Shown: piece by piece, positions 1 to 7,774 of the stretch
Layout of the letters: each line of letters opens with the position of its first letter
How positions within the stretch are numbered: the first letter of the stretch is position 1
Origin: Acidithiobacillus_B sp049965315
GTDB lineage: Bacteria > Pseudomonadota > Gammaproteobacteria > Acidithiobacillales > Acidithiobacillaceae
Direction of reading: 5' to 3'
DNA length: 15,687 bases
Assembly: GCF_049965315.1 (NCBI RefSeq)
Contig: NZ_JBMFWL010000041.1
Location: 1-15,687, forward strand
Made by a program: the position numbers and the translations under genes
Notes under the pieces: model-generated
Told to the model about the DNA's origin: nothing
Databases searched by the model: none
The model's input: only the letters and a program-made list of their open reading frames with translations

Positions 1-113
1 GCCACGTTCCCCGCCTTGCCGCCATTTTCGATAATATCGGCGGAAATGGCTCCGGCCTCGTGGGCGCTCAGATGGATGGTTACCGTTTTCTCCTGTTCGT
101 CCTTGATGAGCAT
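1..113 (-). CDS. Small unknown protein, N-terminal part (cut by window edge)
   Basis: I do not recognise this gene. The reading frame starts at an ATG at 113 and runs off the left edge after 37 codons. The start is supported by an AAGGAG ribosome site that overlaps the TAA stop of the preceding gene (gap of 9 nt), so the two genes are almost certainly co-transcribed. The visible part begins MLIKDEQEKTVTIHLSAHEA and continues with AGAISADIIENGG. The pattern is a beta strand followed by an amphipathic helix, and it aligns by eye with residues 10-35 of the neighbour at 123-320. They may be divergent tandem paralogues. No catalytic motif, signal peptide or membrane segment is visible in the part present. 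Confidence 0.7.
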   Translation of the reverse strand, partial: MLIKDEQEKTVTIHLSAHEAGAISADIIENGGKAGNV

Positions 114-122
114 GATATCTCC

Positions 123-320
123 TTATTGTCCGAAGGGATGGGGCGGCTGGCGGAAATGATCGTCTATCCGGTAATCCTGCTCGGCGAGCAGATAAACCAG
201 ATCCAGGGTTTCCTTGCCGAATTGCTCGGCATTCTTGATGATCGGCTCAACCAGACTGCCGAGATCCTTCTTCTCGAAACGCAGGGTGATGCCCGATGAA
301 TCTTTCGCTAAAACTTCCAT
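123..320 (-). CDS. Hypothetical 65-residue acidic protein
   Basis: Unknown small protein, 65 residues, starting MEVLAKDSSGITLRFEKKDL. The ATG start at 320 is preceded by a good ribosome site, AGAGGAG with a 5-nt spacer. The sequence is charged and soluble-looking, with a predicted beta strand (GITLRF), then a long helix containing PIIKNAEQFGKETLDLVYLL, and a histidine/proline-rich tail. There is no signal peptide or transmembrane segment. It lies 108 nt downstream of the NADH dehydrogenase gene, so it may be read through from the sugar operon or have its own promoter. The following small gene begins 9 nt after its stop and appears distantly similar. Function cannot be assigned from sequence alone. 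Confidence 0.65.
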   Translation of the reverse strand: MEVLAKDSSGITLRFEKKDLGSLVEPIIKNAEQFGKETLDLVYLLAEQDYRIDDHFRQPPHPFGQ

Positions 321-428
321 GGTGTCTCCTCTTTGCGGGAAAACCGATAATACATACTGAGTAGTTCAAGAAGCAGAACTTGTCAAATTGGCGGGCCGGA
401 TTTTATGCCGGGATGGCTGGACATGGGC

Positions 429-1688
429 TCATGGATCGGAAGAATCGGGAAGAGAGCGAATGATTTCCACGGCGGCGCCGTGGCGCAGGTAATCCGTTCC
501 CCAGTCGAGCAGGGTGAGCAGGCGATTGCGGGTGCCGATGATGCGGTAGAGGTGCAGGCCCAGCCAGAGTAGCCAGGCGCTCCAGCCATGCCAGTGCAGA
601 TGCCAGCGTTCGATCTGGCAGACGGCATCGAAACGGCCGAGGACGGCCATGCTGCCAGGGTCCTGGTAGGCGAAGGGGGGAGGGAGGGGCCGCCCTTGCC
701 GTTGGGAGTGCAGCACCAGGACGGCGTGGCGGGCACTCTGCAGGGCAAAGGGCGCAACCTGGGGCCAAAATTCACCATCGCTGCCATAGGCCAGGTCACC
801 GAGGATGAAGACCTCGGGGTGCCCCGGCAGGCGCAGGTGGGGATCGACGATGATTCGCCCGCCGGGCCCCTTGGCGCCGGGCAGGGTGGCCGCCAGCGGA
901 TTGGCCGTTACGCCGGCGGTCCAGACAAGGGTATGGGCAGGAATGGCCGGGTCCGGCTGGCATTGCACCGTTTGCCCATCAAATCCCAGGACATGGGTGT
1001 GAAAGCGCAGGTGGGCGCCGAGTTTTCGCAGCTTGCCTGCGGCTTGGGCCTGGAGGGGGGCGGCAAAGCCGGGAAGCAGGGCTGCGCCGCCCTGCACCAG
1101 GGTGATTTGCAGCTCTTCCGGCTGCAATTCCGGGTAGTCGCGGGGGAGCAGGACGCGCAGGAGCTCCAGCAGGGCGCCGCAGAATTCGACGCCGGTGGGG
1201 CCGCCTCCGGCGATGACGAAGTGGAGCCAGCATCGCCGTTGGGCGGGGTCGGCGCAATGGCTGGCCGCTTCCAGGGCACTGAAGATGCGCGAACGGGCCT
1301 CTTCGGCCGCTTCCATGCCCTTGAGCTGCAGGGCATGGCCGGCGATGGCAGCGTTGCCGAAAAAGTTGGTGACGGTGCCGAGAGCTATGAAGAGGTAATC
1401 ATAGGGAAGGACATCGCCGTCATCGAGAAGGATCGAACGCTGGGAAAGGTCCAATCGGGCGACCCGCCCCAGGCGGAAATGCAGGTCGCTGCCGCGCAGG
1501 AGGCGCCGTTGCGCGGTGGCGATGGCCTCCGCCTGGAGATCGCCGGCAGCCACCTGGTAGAGGAGGGGCTGAAAGAGGTGGTAATTGCGCTGGTCGATGA
1601 GGGTCACCTCCAGCCCGTGGCCCCCGAGGGCGCGGGCGGCGGCGTTGCCGGCGAAGCCGCCGCCGAGGATGAGGGCGCGTTCAGCCAT
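429..1688 (-). CDS. ndh: Type II NADH:quinone oxidoreductase (NDH-2)
   Basis: This 419-residue flavoprotein should oxidise NADH and reduce membrane quinone without pumping protons. Residues 5-14 hold the FAD-binding GGGFAG motif, followed by the NDH-2 hallmark NYHLFQPLLYQVA at 35-47. The second Rossmann motif for NADH, IAGGGPTGVE, is at 159-168, and the late FAD-contacting GD pair is at 297-298. The C-terminal segment at about 368-400 is rich in Trp, Leu and Tyr and fits the amphipathic membrane anchor of the family. The ATG at 1688 was chosen because FAD-binding sequence starts immediately after it; the frame is open further upstream, but that part lies inside the MFS gene. It overlaps the MFS stop by 8 nt (ATGGCTGA). 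As last gene of the sugar operon it could recycle NADH made by the dehydrogenases upstream. An SQR-like role is less likely because the Cys pattern is absent. Confidence 0.9.
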   Translation of the reverse strand: MAERALILGGGFAGNAAARALGGHGLEVTLIDQRNYHLFQPLLYQVAAGDLQAEAIATAQRRLLRGSDLHFRLGRVARLDLSQRSILLDDGDVLPYDYLFIALGTVTNFFGNAAIAGHALQLKGMEAAEEARSRIFSALEAASHCADPAQRRCWLHFVIAGGGPTGVEFCGALLELLRVLLPRDYPELQPEELQITLVQGGAALLPGFAAPLQAQAAGKLRKLGAHLRFHTHVLGFDGQTVQCQPDPAIPAHTLVWTAGVTANPLAATLPGAKGPGGRIIVDPHLRLPGHPEVFILGDLAYGSDGEFWPQVAPFALQSARHAVLVLHSQRQGRPLPPPFAYQDPGSMAVLGRFDAVCQIERWHLHWHGWSAWLLWLGLHLYRIIGTRNRLLTLLDWGTDYLRHGAAVEIIRSLPDSSDP

Positions 1689-2838
1689 GGGCTCCGGCCT
1701 CCGGCGCACGGGCAGGCCGGCTGTTGCGCCAGGCCAGCCAGAAGAGGGGAATGGCCCACAGGGCCGAGAGGTCATAGATATGGTCGAGGCTGAGCAGATC
1801 CTGCAGGGGGCCGAGCCCGAAGGAGCCGATGCCCTCGCCCACCATCAGGGCGCCGACCAGGAGCCCGGCCATCTGGGTGCCTTCCTCGGGATGGGCGGCA
1901 ATGCCGTAGGCCATGCTGTAGGGGTAGTAGATGCCGCAGGCGATCCCGGCGGCGGTGAAAGCCATGAGCAGGGCGTTGGCGGCGGCGAGATGGGGGATGA
2001 GCAGGAAGCAGGCGGCGATCCCCAGGGGGGCGAGCAGATAGACGATCCGGCGGTGCAGCAAGCGGTTGGGAATGAAGCCCAGGGCAAAGCGCGCGGCGGT
2101 CATGCCGCCCCAGAAGAGGGCCAGGGCGAGGGCGCCGCTGGCGGCGGGCAGACCGCGGTTGACGCTGACCAGGACATTGGCCCAACTGCCGAAGCTGCCT
2201 TCGCAGATGGCATAGATCAGCACGGCGCCGGCAAAGGGCAGCATGGAACGGCGCCAGGCGCGCAGGCCGCCCAGCTCCGCCGGACCATCGGCGGCAATGG
2301 GCAGCAGGAGCAGGGCCAGCCAGGCAAGGGCGAGGAGGGCCGGCCAGCCCGCCCAGCCGATGCTGCTGCGGAAGCCTTGGAGGATCAGGGGCGAGAGGGC
2401 CGTGGCGCCGCCGATGACGGCGTTGAGGATGGTCACCGCCGCTGCGGCGGCTCCGGCAAAGAGGAGGGATGCGGAGCGGTTGATGGCGGCGTTGGTGAGG
2501 CCGAAGCCGATGCCGAGGAGGAGGGTTTCGGCGAGGATCAGCCCATAAGCAGGGTTACCGCCCGTAAAGGCGGCGGCTACCAGCAGGAACATGGCGGCGG
2601 CGTTGCTCAGCGCCCCCAGGCGAAAGACGCCGGAGCCACCGAGGCGGCTGTGGATGCTGCCGGCGGCCAGGGCGCTGAGGATGGCGCCGATGATCTCGGG
2701 GAAATATAAGAATCCATAGGCGCTGCTGCCGAAAGCATAGGGGGCCTGGTGCAGGATGTGGCCCAGGGCGGGGACCATGACGAAGGCCGCCCCCTGCAAA
2801 AAGCCCGCAGCGTAGACGGCGGTGGTGCCGCGTTTCAC
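1681..2838 (-). CDS. Major facilitator superfamily transporter, substrate unknown
   Basis: A 385-residue integral inner-membrane protein with about twelve hydrophobic segments (roughly 5-28, 40-60, 70-91, 98-119, 123-153 and 164-182, then six more after a cytoplasmic loop near 183-205). This is the standard 6+6 MFS layout. N-terminal FLQGAAFVMVPALG and the rhythm of small residues resemble sugar or organic-acid permeases, but no diagnostic motif fixes the substrate. It starts with GTG at 2838, and the stop of the GMC oxidoreductase gene overlaps this start as GTGA, which implies translational coupling. Its place between a GMC oxidoreductase and NDH-2 suggests uptake of a sugar or export of an oxidised sugar acid such as gluconate; that is inference only. 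Confidence 0.85.
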   Translation of the reverse strand: MKRGTTAVYAAGFLQGAAFVMVPALGHILHQAPYAFGSSAYGFLYFPEIIGAILSALAAGSIHSRLGGSGVFRLGALSNAAAMFLLVAAAFTGGNPAYGLILAETLLLGIGFGLTNAAINRSASLLFAGAAAAAVTILNAVIGGATALSPLILQGFRSSIGWAGWPALLALAWLALLLLPIAADGPAELGGLRAWRRSMLPFAGAVLIYAICEGSFGSWANVLVSVNRGLPAASGALALALFWGGMTAARFALGFIPNRLLHRRIVYLLAPLGIAACFLLIPHLAAANALLMAFTAAGIACGIYYPYSMAYGIAAHPEEGTQMAGLLVGALMVGEGIGSFGLGPLQDLLSLDHIYDLSALWAIPLFWLAWRNSRPARAPEAGAHG

Positions 2839-4367
2839 GCCCGGGCCCCCGTTTTGAAGCGCTCGGCCAGGTGCGCGGCGACGCGGATGGCATTGGCCAT
2901 GATGGTGAGGGAAGGGTTGACCGCGCTGATGGAGGGCATGAAGGAGGCGTCCACGACGTAGAGGTTGTCGAGGTCATGGGCCTTGCACCAGGGATCCAGG
3001 ACGCTGTCCGCGGGGTCTTCGCCAAAACGGCAGGTGCCCACCTGATGGGCGGTGGCGGAGATGTCCATGGCCTGAAAAAAGACCATGGGGAAGCCGGCCT
3101 GGTGGAGAATCCCGCGCCATTGGGCACAGAGACGCTGGTGGCTTTCGCGGTTTTTGGGTTGCCAGGCGAGGCGGATATGGCCGTCGCCGTCGAGGGTGAC
3201 CCGATTATCGGCGTCGGGCAGGTCTTCGGTGGTGAGCCACCAGTCCACGGAGTGGCTGGCGGTCCAGGCGCCGAGGGGGATGGGGAGCAGGGGCTGTTGG
3301 GCATGGAGCAGCGCCGGCGTCACCTTGCCGAGATTCTGGATGTGCCCGAGGGGATAAGGGTAATCGGGGTCACCCGAGTCGTCGTAAAAGTCGTTGATGG
3401 CCAGGGTCTTCTGGAAGACGGTGGTGTTTTCCTGGGCGGCTTTGAGGGCCATGCAGGCGCTGTTGAGGTGGCACATGTAATTGCGCCCGACCTGATCGCT
3501 GCTGTTGGCGAGGCCCCGGGGCGCGGCGGCATCGGCGGAGGCGAGGAGGAGGGCGGCGGAGTTTACGGCGCCGGCGGCGAGGACGACGACGCGGGCGCGC
3601 AGGGTGCCCTGATCCGTTTCCACGCTCTCCACGCCCTTGCCGTCGGCGCCGCGCAGCAGGCGCAGGGCGCGATGCCGGGTGAGCAGGCGAACGTTGGCGT
3701 GGGCCAGGGCGGGGGTGACGCCGCAGACCTCGGCATCGCCCTTGGCGCGCAGCAGGCAGGGAAAGCCGTCGCAGGTGGGGCAACGCACGCAGGGGCTATG
3801 GGCGGGGTCTTCATCGCGACGCTGGAGGGCGAGGGGGAGGGGAAAGGGATGCAGACCCAGGTTCCGCAATCGTTGCTCCAGGGCCGCGAGGATGGGCTCC
3901 TGGGGGAAGGGCGGAAAGGCGAAGGGACCGCGGGGCGGTTCCAGGGGATCGGCACCGGCCTCGCCGTGGGTGAAGTACCAGGCCTCGGCCTGGTCATAGC
4001 AGGGCGCGAGATCCGCGTAGGCGATGGGCCAGGCGCGGGTGAGGCCGTCGCGATGGCGGCGGGGGAGGAAGTCCTTTTCGCGCCGGCGCAAAACGGCCGC
4101 CCCGTAGAACTTGGTGTTGCCCCCAACATGGTAGCCGGTAACGGGGGTGAAGGGTTGGCCAGCGCCGTCGCGCCACTCTTCATGGGTGTGGTAGCGGTGT
4201 TCGGCAAAGACGGTGTGGGGGTCCCAGTTGCCCCATTCGCGGGGGAGGTAGTCGCCGCGTTCGAGGATGAGGATGGACAGCCCCGAGGGGGCGAGGGCGC
4301 GGGCCAGGGTGCCGCCGCCGGCGCCGCTGCCGATGATGATCACATCGGCGTCGAGGCTAGCCGCCAT
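2835..4367 (-). CDS. GMC-family FAD-dependent oxidoreductase with a four-Cys cluster
   Basis: A 510-residue glucose-methanol-choline family enzyme, expected to oxidise an alcohol or sugar hydroxyl using FAD. The ADP-binding motif IIGSGAGGG lies at 11-19 and an acidic Glu (ILERGDYLP) follows the second strand. The family motif HVGGNTKFYG is at 80-89. The catalytic pair is His441 (ATAHQVGTCRFG) and Asn484 (SAVNPSLTIM). Unusual is a compact cluster Cys193-X2-Cys196-X2-Cys199-X4-Cys204, with a further Cys215, which could bind metal or an Fe-S cluster. There is no Tat or Sec signal, so it is probably cytoplasmic or peripherally membrane-bound. The ATG at 4367 was preferred because it immediately precedes the Rossmann fold; the open frame upstream overlaps the SDR gene. 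It overlaps the SDR by 11 nt. The electron acceptor (quinone or cytochrome) is unknown. Confidence 0.85.
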   Translation of the reverse strand: MAASLDADVIIIGSGAGGGTLARALAPSGLSILILERGDYLPREWGNWDPHTVFAEHRYHTHEEWRDGAGQPFTPVTGYHVGGNTKFYGAAVLRRREKDFLPRRHRDGLTRAWPIAYADLAPCYDQAEAWYFTHGEAGADPLEPPRGPFAFPPFPQEPILAALEQRLRNLGLHPFPLPLALQRRDEDPAHSPCVRCPTCDGFPCLLRAKGDAEVCGVTPALAHANVRLLTRHRALRLLRGADGKGVESVETDQGTLRARVVVLAAGAVNSAALLLASADAAAPRGLANSSDQVGRNYMCHLNSACMALKAAQENTTVFQKTLAINDFYDDSGDPDYPYPLGHIQNLGKVTPALLHAQQPLLPIPLGAWTASHSVDWWLTTEDLPDADNRVTLDGDGHIRLAWQPKNRESHQRLCAQWRGILHQAGFPMVFFQAMDISATAHQVGTCRFGEDPADSVLDPWCKAHDLDNLYVVDASFMPSISAVNPSLTIMANAIRVAAHLAERFKTGARA

Positions 4368-5142
4368 GGCGGAAATCCGGATAGATGAGCATGCCGCCAT
4401 CGACGGCGATGGTGGTGCCGGTGATGTAGCTGGCCAGGTCGCTGGCGAGGAAGGCCACGACATGGCCAATCTCCTCCGGCGCGCCAAGGCGTTCCATGGC
4501 GATTTTGTCGTCGAGGTCCTTGAGGGTATCGGGGTTGCCCCAGACCGCTTCGTTGATGGGGGTCTTGATGGCGCCGGGGGCGATGGCGACCACGCGGATG
4601 CCCTTGTCGGCCGTTTCCTGGGCGAGGGTCTTGGTGAACATGGAGAGTCCCGCCTTGGCGCTGGTGTAGGCGCTGTAGCCTTCCCAGGGGATGAACTCGT
4701 GTACCGAGGTGATGTTGATGATGACGCCGCAACCACATTTTTCCATGCGCGGGATGGCGGCGCGGGCGCAGTAGTAGGGTCCCATGAGATCGACGGCGAG
4801 GACCTTTTCCCAGACCTGCGGATCGTCGTCGCCGACCACGGCGCGGGGACCATCCATGCCCGCGTTGTTGACGAGGATGTCGAGGCCGCCAAAGGCGCCG
4901 TCGATCTCCTGCAGCAGCTTTTCGACGGCGGCCGGATCGGAGACGTCGGCCTGGAAGGCCTGCGCCTTGCCGCCTTTGCCCTGGATGGCGGCGACGACTT
5001 GCCCGGCCTCGGCCTGCCCCTTGCGGTAATGAACGGCGACCCGGGCGCCGGCGGCCGCCAGGATTTCGGCGATGGCCTGGCCGAGGCCGCCGCTGGCGCC
5101 GGTGACCAGCGCACGGCGTCCGGTGAGATCGATGGCAATCAT
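4357..5142 (-). CDS. Short-chain dehydrogenase, probable glucose 1-dehydrogenase
   Basis: A classical SDR of 261 residues, the same length as Bacillus megaterium glucose dehydrogenase. The cofactor motif TGASGGLG is at 14-21 and NNAG at 92-95. The catalytic triad is Ser146, Tyr159 and Lys163, within NITSVHEF and YSAYTSAKAG. His38-Tyr39-Arg40 after the second strand resembles the NYR of dual NAD(P) glucose dehydrogenases. The C-terminus VDGGMLIYPDF matches the characteristic DGGM-LYPSF ending of that group. I infer oxidation of beta-D-glucose to gluconolactone with NAD(P)+. The ATG at 5142 has an AAGGAG site 7 nt upstream and overlaps the GH15 stop by ATGA. Context (glucoamylase upstream, NDH-2 downstream) supports glucose as substrate, but other polyols cannot be excluded. 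Confidence 0.85.
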   Translation of the reverse strand: MIAIDLTGRRALVTGASGGLGQAIAEILAAAGARVAVHYRKGQAEAGQVVAAIQGKGGKAQAFQADVSDPAAVEKLLQEIDGAFGGLDILVNNAGMDGPRAVVGDDDPQVWEKVLAVDLMGPYYCARAAIPRMEKCGCGVIINITSVHEFIPWEGYSAYTSAKAGLSMFTKTLAQETADKGIRVVAIAPGAIKTPINEAVWGNPDTLKDLDDKIAMERLGAPEEIGHVVAFLASDLASYITGTTIAVDGGMLIYPDFRHGG

Positions 5143-7502
5143 GGGCTTTCTCCTTGCAGGGTGATGCTGAAGTCCTCGCCCTGCCACTGGCCGGTATCCC
5201 GCCAGTAGAAGGTGAAGTGGAGCGTGGTTCCGGGCGCCATTGTCTGCGTGGGCAAAATGGCGACATGGCCGAGGTCCCAATCCTCCGACAGGGTATCGGT
5301 GGGGTCTTGCCAGCCATCGACGCCCCAATGCACCGTAAAGGGCGCCGGGAGCAGAAAGCGCAGCTCGTTGCCGGCGGGCATCTGCCGGGCGCGCTGGCGG
5401 AAGCGCCAAAGCGTATAGGCGATCTGCGGCGCCTTGCCCTGATAGCGTTTCCAGGTGGCCCGGGGGCGATCCACGGGGTAACCGAGTTGCCAACTGTGGC
5501 AGAGCTTGACGAACTCGCCGTGGGCCCAGACCAGGGGCATGGCGGAGCCGCTGGGCCGGCCGGGGAAGAGGTCGCGGTCGGGTATGGCGGCGCTGTCCCA
5601 GACCTGTTCGGGCAGGAGGCCGCCAGGGCCGGTCATGTTGCCCATGGCCTCGATGTAGGGCAGGGCGTCCTCCCCGGCCAGGAGGGCAAAATGACCCCGC
5701 TCTCCCACCAGGAGTGGCCAGGCGCGGCCGCGGCCGCTGCCGTCGAAGGGGCTGCCGTCGGGGTGCTCGCCGTAGCCGTCGCCATTGTAGCGGTGCCAGA
5801 CGGGGCCGCTGGGGGTGTCGGTTTTGAGCAGGGCGTCCATCACCTTGACGGAGTCCTGCATGTGCGGATCGTCGGCGCGGCGCAGGCCATAGCGGCAGAG
5901 TTGCAGGAAGTCGGTGGCGACCTGCTCCTCGGCGGGGAGATGCGGGTCGTTGGCGCGATTTTTGATCATCACCCATTCATCCTTGGCGCCCGCATGGATG
6001 AGCACGTCCTGGGGGGCAATGCGCAGGTAATAGCCGGCGACGCCGTATTTCCGGGCGAGATCCGTGCCGGATACGAAGGTCCAGTCCTCCAGACGCGCAT
6101 TCCAGTAATCGGCCACCAGCAGGGCGCAATCCCGGGCCTTGCCGCCGAGCAGTTCGCCGCCTTCCACCAGCGCGGCAATGGCGACCGCCAGGGTGAAGGG
6201 ATTGACGCCGCCGTCCTCTTCCCAGCGATCCTGGCCGGTGACCGGCCCTTCGCGGAGGATGAAGCCCAGGGCGCGGCGCAGCATGTCGGTAACGGCAATC
6301 CCTTCCAGTGCCTGCTCCGCCTGGAGGGCGGCGACAAGGAGGACGGGAAAACCGGTTTCATCCAGTTGCACCCCCTGCCAGAATGGCTTGCCGCCCAGCC
6401 ATTGATTTTGCAGCCAGTGGCCGTCGGCCTGCTGGGTGCTGATGAGGTAGGTCAGCACCTGGCGCGCTTCGGCAGCGGCGCCCATGGCGAGGAGGGCACC
6501 GGCGCTTTCCACCAGATCCCGGGACCAGACCAAATGGTATCCGCCCCGGCTGTCGCTGGCCTCGCCCCAGGGTACGGAGAGACTGGCCACCAGGGCACCG
6601 GGAAAGGTGCGGTCTTCGTGGACCTTGAGGACGGTGGCGGAGCGGGTATAGAGGGTTTGGGCGGCGGCGGGGAGCTTGCGCCTCAACTCGGGAGGCATGG
6701 GCTGTTGGCTATGCCAGGCCTTCCAGGCCCCTTGATACCCCGCTTCGGCGGCGGCAAAGCCCCCGGCCAGGGAAGACCAGGCCAGGGTAGCGGCCGCCTC
6801 CTTGCTGGTGCCCAGACCCAGGGCCAGGGTGCCTTGCCGGGGCAGGCGGGCGGACAGGGAAACCTCGCCGGGGCCGGCCTCCTGATATTGCCAAAGCATG
6901 CGGCCGTTGCGGTGGAAATCCTGCCAGAGGTCGCTGGCGCCCACCTCGCCCACGGAGGGGCCCTCCAATCCGGGCAAGCCCTCCGGATTCCGGCAGGATA
7001 TGGCCAGGCCGAAGGGCCCCTGCTGGGCCCAGAGCACGGGTCGGCCCTCCCATTGGCCAACCCAGGCCTGATTGTGCTCGGCATCTTCGCCCAGCCGCGC
7101 CGCACAGAGCAGATAAGGGCGCAGGTCGGCGTCCCCCTCCAGGTGAAAATCCAGCAGCAGGACGTCCCGCAGCGGATCGGCGCAGATCCGGAGGGTGCAG
7201 GTAAAGCGCTCATGACGATGGGTGATGACAGGCAGGGGGATGGCCGGATCGTCGATCCGTAATTGCGGCTCGGCCAAGGCCTTGAGTTCCTGCCAGAAAC
7301 CCTTGCCATCGGCAATGATCAAGCCCATGTCCCGGACCTGGGGGATGTCGATGCGCGGATAAAAGACCTCCGTGACAATGCCCTTGCCCACGGTGAACCA
7401 GAGCCGGGCCGGGCCGGGGGCGGTGCCGACGAGGTCTTTTTTGGCGGTGGACCAGACCGGATGGCGCCAGGTGGGGCTGGGGGCTTTGCTCGCTGCTGCC
7501 AT
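5139..7502 (-). CDS. GH15 glucoamylase / glucodextranase-type glycoside hydrolase
   Basis: A 787-residue glycoside hydrolase family 15 enzyme that should release glucose from the non-reducing ends of alpha-glucans. The N-terminal beta-sandwich domain (about 10-265) contains GTAPGPARLWFTVGKGIVTEVFYPR. The catalytic (alpha/alpha)6 domain (about 275-690) has YHLVWSRDLVES at 322-333, QGVQLDETGFP at 376-386, the probable general acid Glu428 in DRWEEDGG, and the probable general base Glu663 in WAHGEFVKL. The order and spacing fit bacterial glucoamylases. No signal peptide is visible, so the enzyme is probably cytoplasmic and acts on stored glycogen or imported oligosaccharides. The ATG at 7502 was chosen because GGAAGGAAAG lies just before it; an in-frame TTG at 7520 would overlap that site. 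First gene of the sugar operon. Exact specificity (alpha-1,4, alpha-1,6 or trehalose) is not determined. Confidence 0.9.
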   Translation of the reverse strand: MAAASKAPSPTWRHPVWSTAKKDLVGTAPGPARLWFTVGKGIVTEVFYPRIDIPQVRDMGLIIADGKGFWQELKALAEPQLRIDDPAIPLPVITHRHERFTCTLRICADPLRDVLLLDFHLEGDADLRPYLLCAARLGEDAEHNQAWVGQWEGRPVLWAQQGPFGLAISCRNPEGLPGLEGPSVGEVGASDLWQDFHRNGRMLWQYQEAGPGEVSLSARLPRQGTLALGLGTSKEAAATLAWSSLAGGFAAAEAGYQGAWKAWHSQQPMPPELRRKLPAAAQTLYTRSATVLKVHEDRTFPGALVASLSVPWGEASDSRGGYHLVWSRDLVESAGALLAMGAAAEARQVLTYLISTQQADGHWLQNQWLGGKPFWQGVQLDETGFPVLLVAALQAEQALEGIAVTDMLRRALGFILREGPVTGQDRWEEDGGVNPFTLAVAIAALVEGGELLGGKARDCALLVADYWNARLEDWTFVSGTDLARKYGVAGYYLRIAPQDVLIHAGAKDEWVMIKNRANDPHLPAEEQVATDFLQLCRYGLRRADDPHMQDSVKVMDALLKTDTPSGPVWHRYNGDGYGEHPDGSPFDGSGRGRAWPLLVGERGHFALLAGEDALPYIEAMGNMTGPGGLLPEQVWDSAAIPDRDLFPGRPSGSAMPLVWAHGEFVKLCHSWQLGYPVDRPRATWKRYQGKAPQIAYTLWRFRQRARQMPAGNELRFLLPAPFTVHWGVDGWQDPTDTLSEDWDLGHVAILPTQTMAPGTTLHFTFYWRDTGQWQGEDFSITLQGESP

Positions 7503-7535
7503 GAGGTGCTTTCCTTCCAATACGCGCGGGGGGAA

Positions 7536-7552
7536 CTCCTAGAGTATAGGAG
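7536..7552 (-). promoter_or_regulatory. Probable -10 region with small inverted repeat upstream of the GH15 operon
   Basis: Read on the minus strand, the sequence CTCCTATACTCTAGGAG contains TATACT (7548-7543), a 5-of-6 match to the sigma-70 -10 box. It is placed to give a leader of about 35 nt before the GH15 start. The box sits inside a perfect 6-bp inverted repeat (CTCCTA, 5-nt centre, TAGGAG) that could be an operator. No convincing -35 hexamer is seen 16-18 nt upstream, so the promoter may need an activator. Assignment by pattern only. Confidence 0.4.
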
Positions 7553-7738
7553 ACGTTGACCAGGCAGGCCGGCGGCAGCGCGGGAGCCCATCGCTGCTGC
7601 GCTGCGGCATGAATGAATGCGCTGCCCCATGGGGATGAAGCCGCCCTTGCCGCCATGGGCGGGAAATGGTGCGGCCCATTGCCGTACCAAGCAGCGGATT
7701 TCCCTTTTGCTTGCGGAATATCCGACAGCTTCCCGTCC

Positions 7739-7774
7739 TGGAAAGTTCCATCTGATCGGGAAAAACAATTTTCC
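7739..7774. promoter_or_regulatory. Two adjacent inverted repeats, possible regulator binding sites
   Basis: Two perfect short dyads lie 8 nt apart: TGGAA-AG-TTCCA (7739-7750) and GGAAAA-ACAA-TTTTCC (7759-7774). They share the GGAA/TTCC half-site and lie between divergently read genes, about 190 nt upstream of the GH15 -10 and 315 nt upstream of the MCE start. They could be operators, or simply chance structure. No regulator can be named. Confidence 0.3.

Noticed and set aside
381..386. Perfect TTGACA (minus strand) as -35 for the small gene at 123-320
   Set aside because: The best -10-like hexamer (TATTAT, 347-352) is 28 nt away, too far; at 17 nt the sequence is TACTCA, a poor match.
588..1793. 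Plus-strand open frame opposite NDH-2
   Set aside because: No domain and biased composition; NDH-2 motifs are on the minus strand.
2871..4388. Plus-strand open frame of about 500 codons opposite the GMC gene
   Set aside because: Low-complexity Gly/Ala/Glu composition; the GMC enzyme on the other strand explains the region.
4357..5976. N-terminal extension of the SDR into the GH15 gene
   Set aside because: The extra ~278 residues are Arg/Pro-rich shadow sequence; the SDR fold starts exactly at the ATG at 5142 with a good ribosome site.
5154..7262. Long plus-strand open frame (about 700 codons) opposite the GH15 gene
   Set aside because: Glycine/alanine/glutamine-rich translation with no domain, lying fully antisense to a gene with clear catalytic motifs; expected from high GC at third codon positions.
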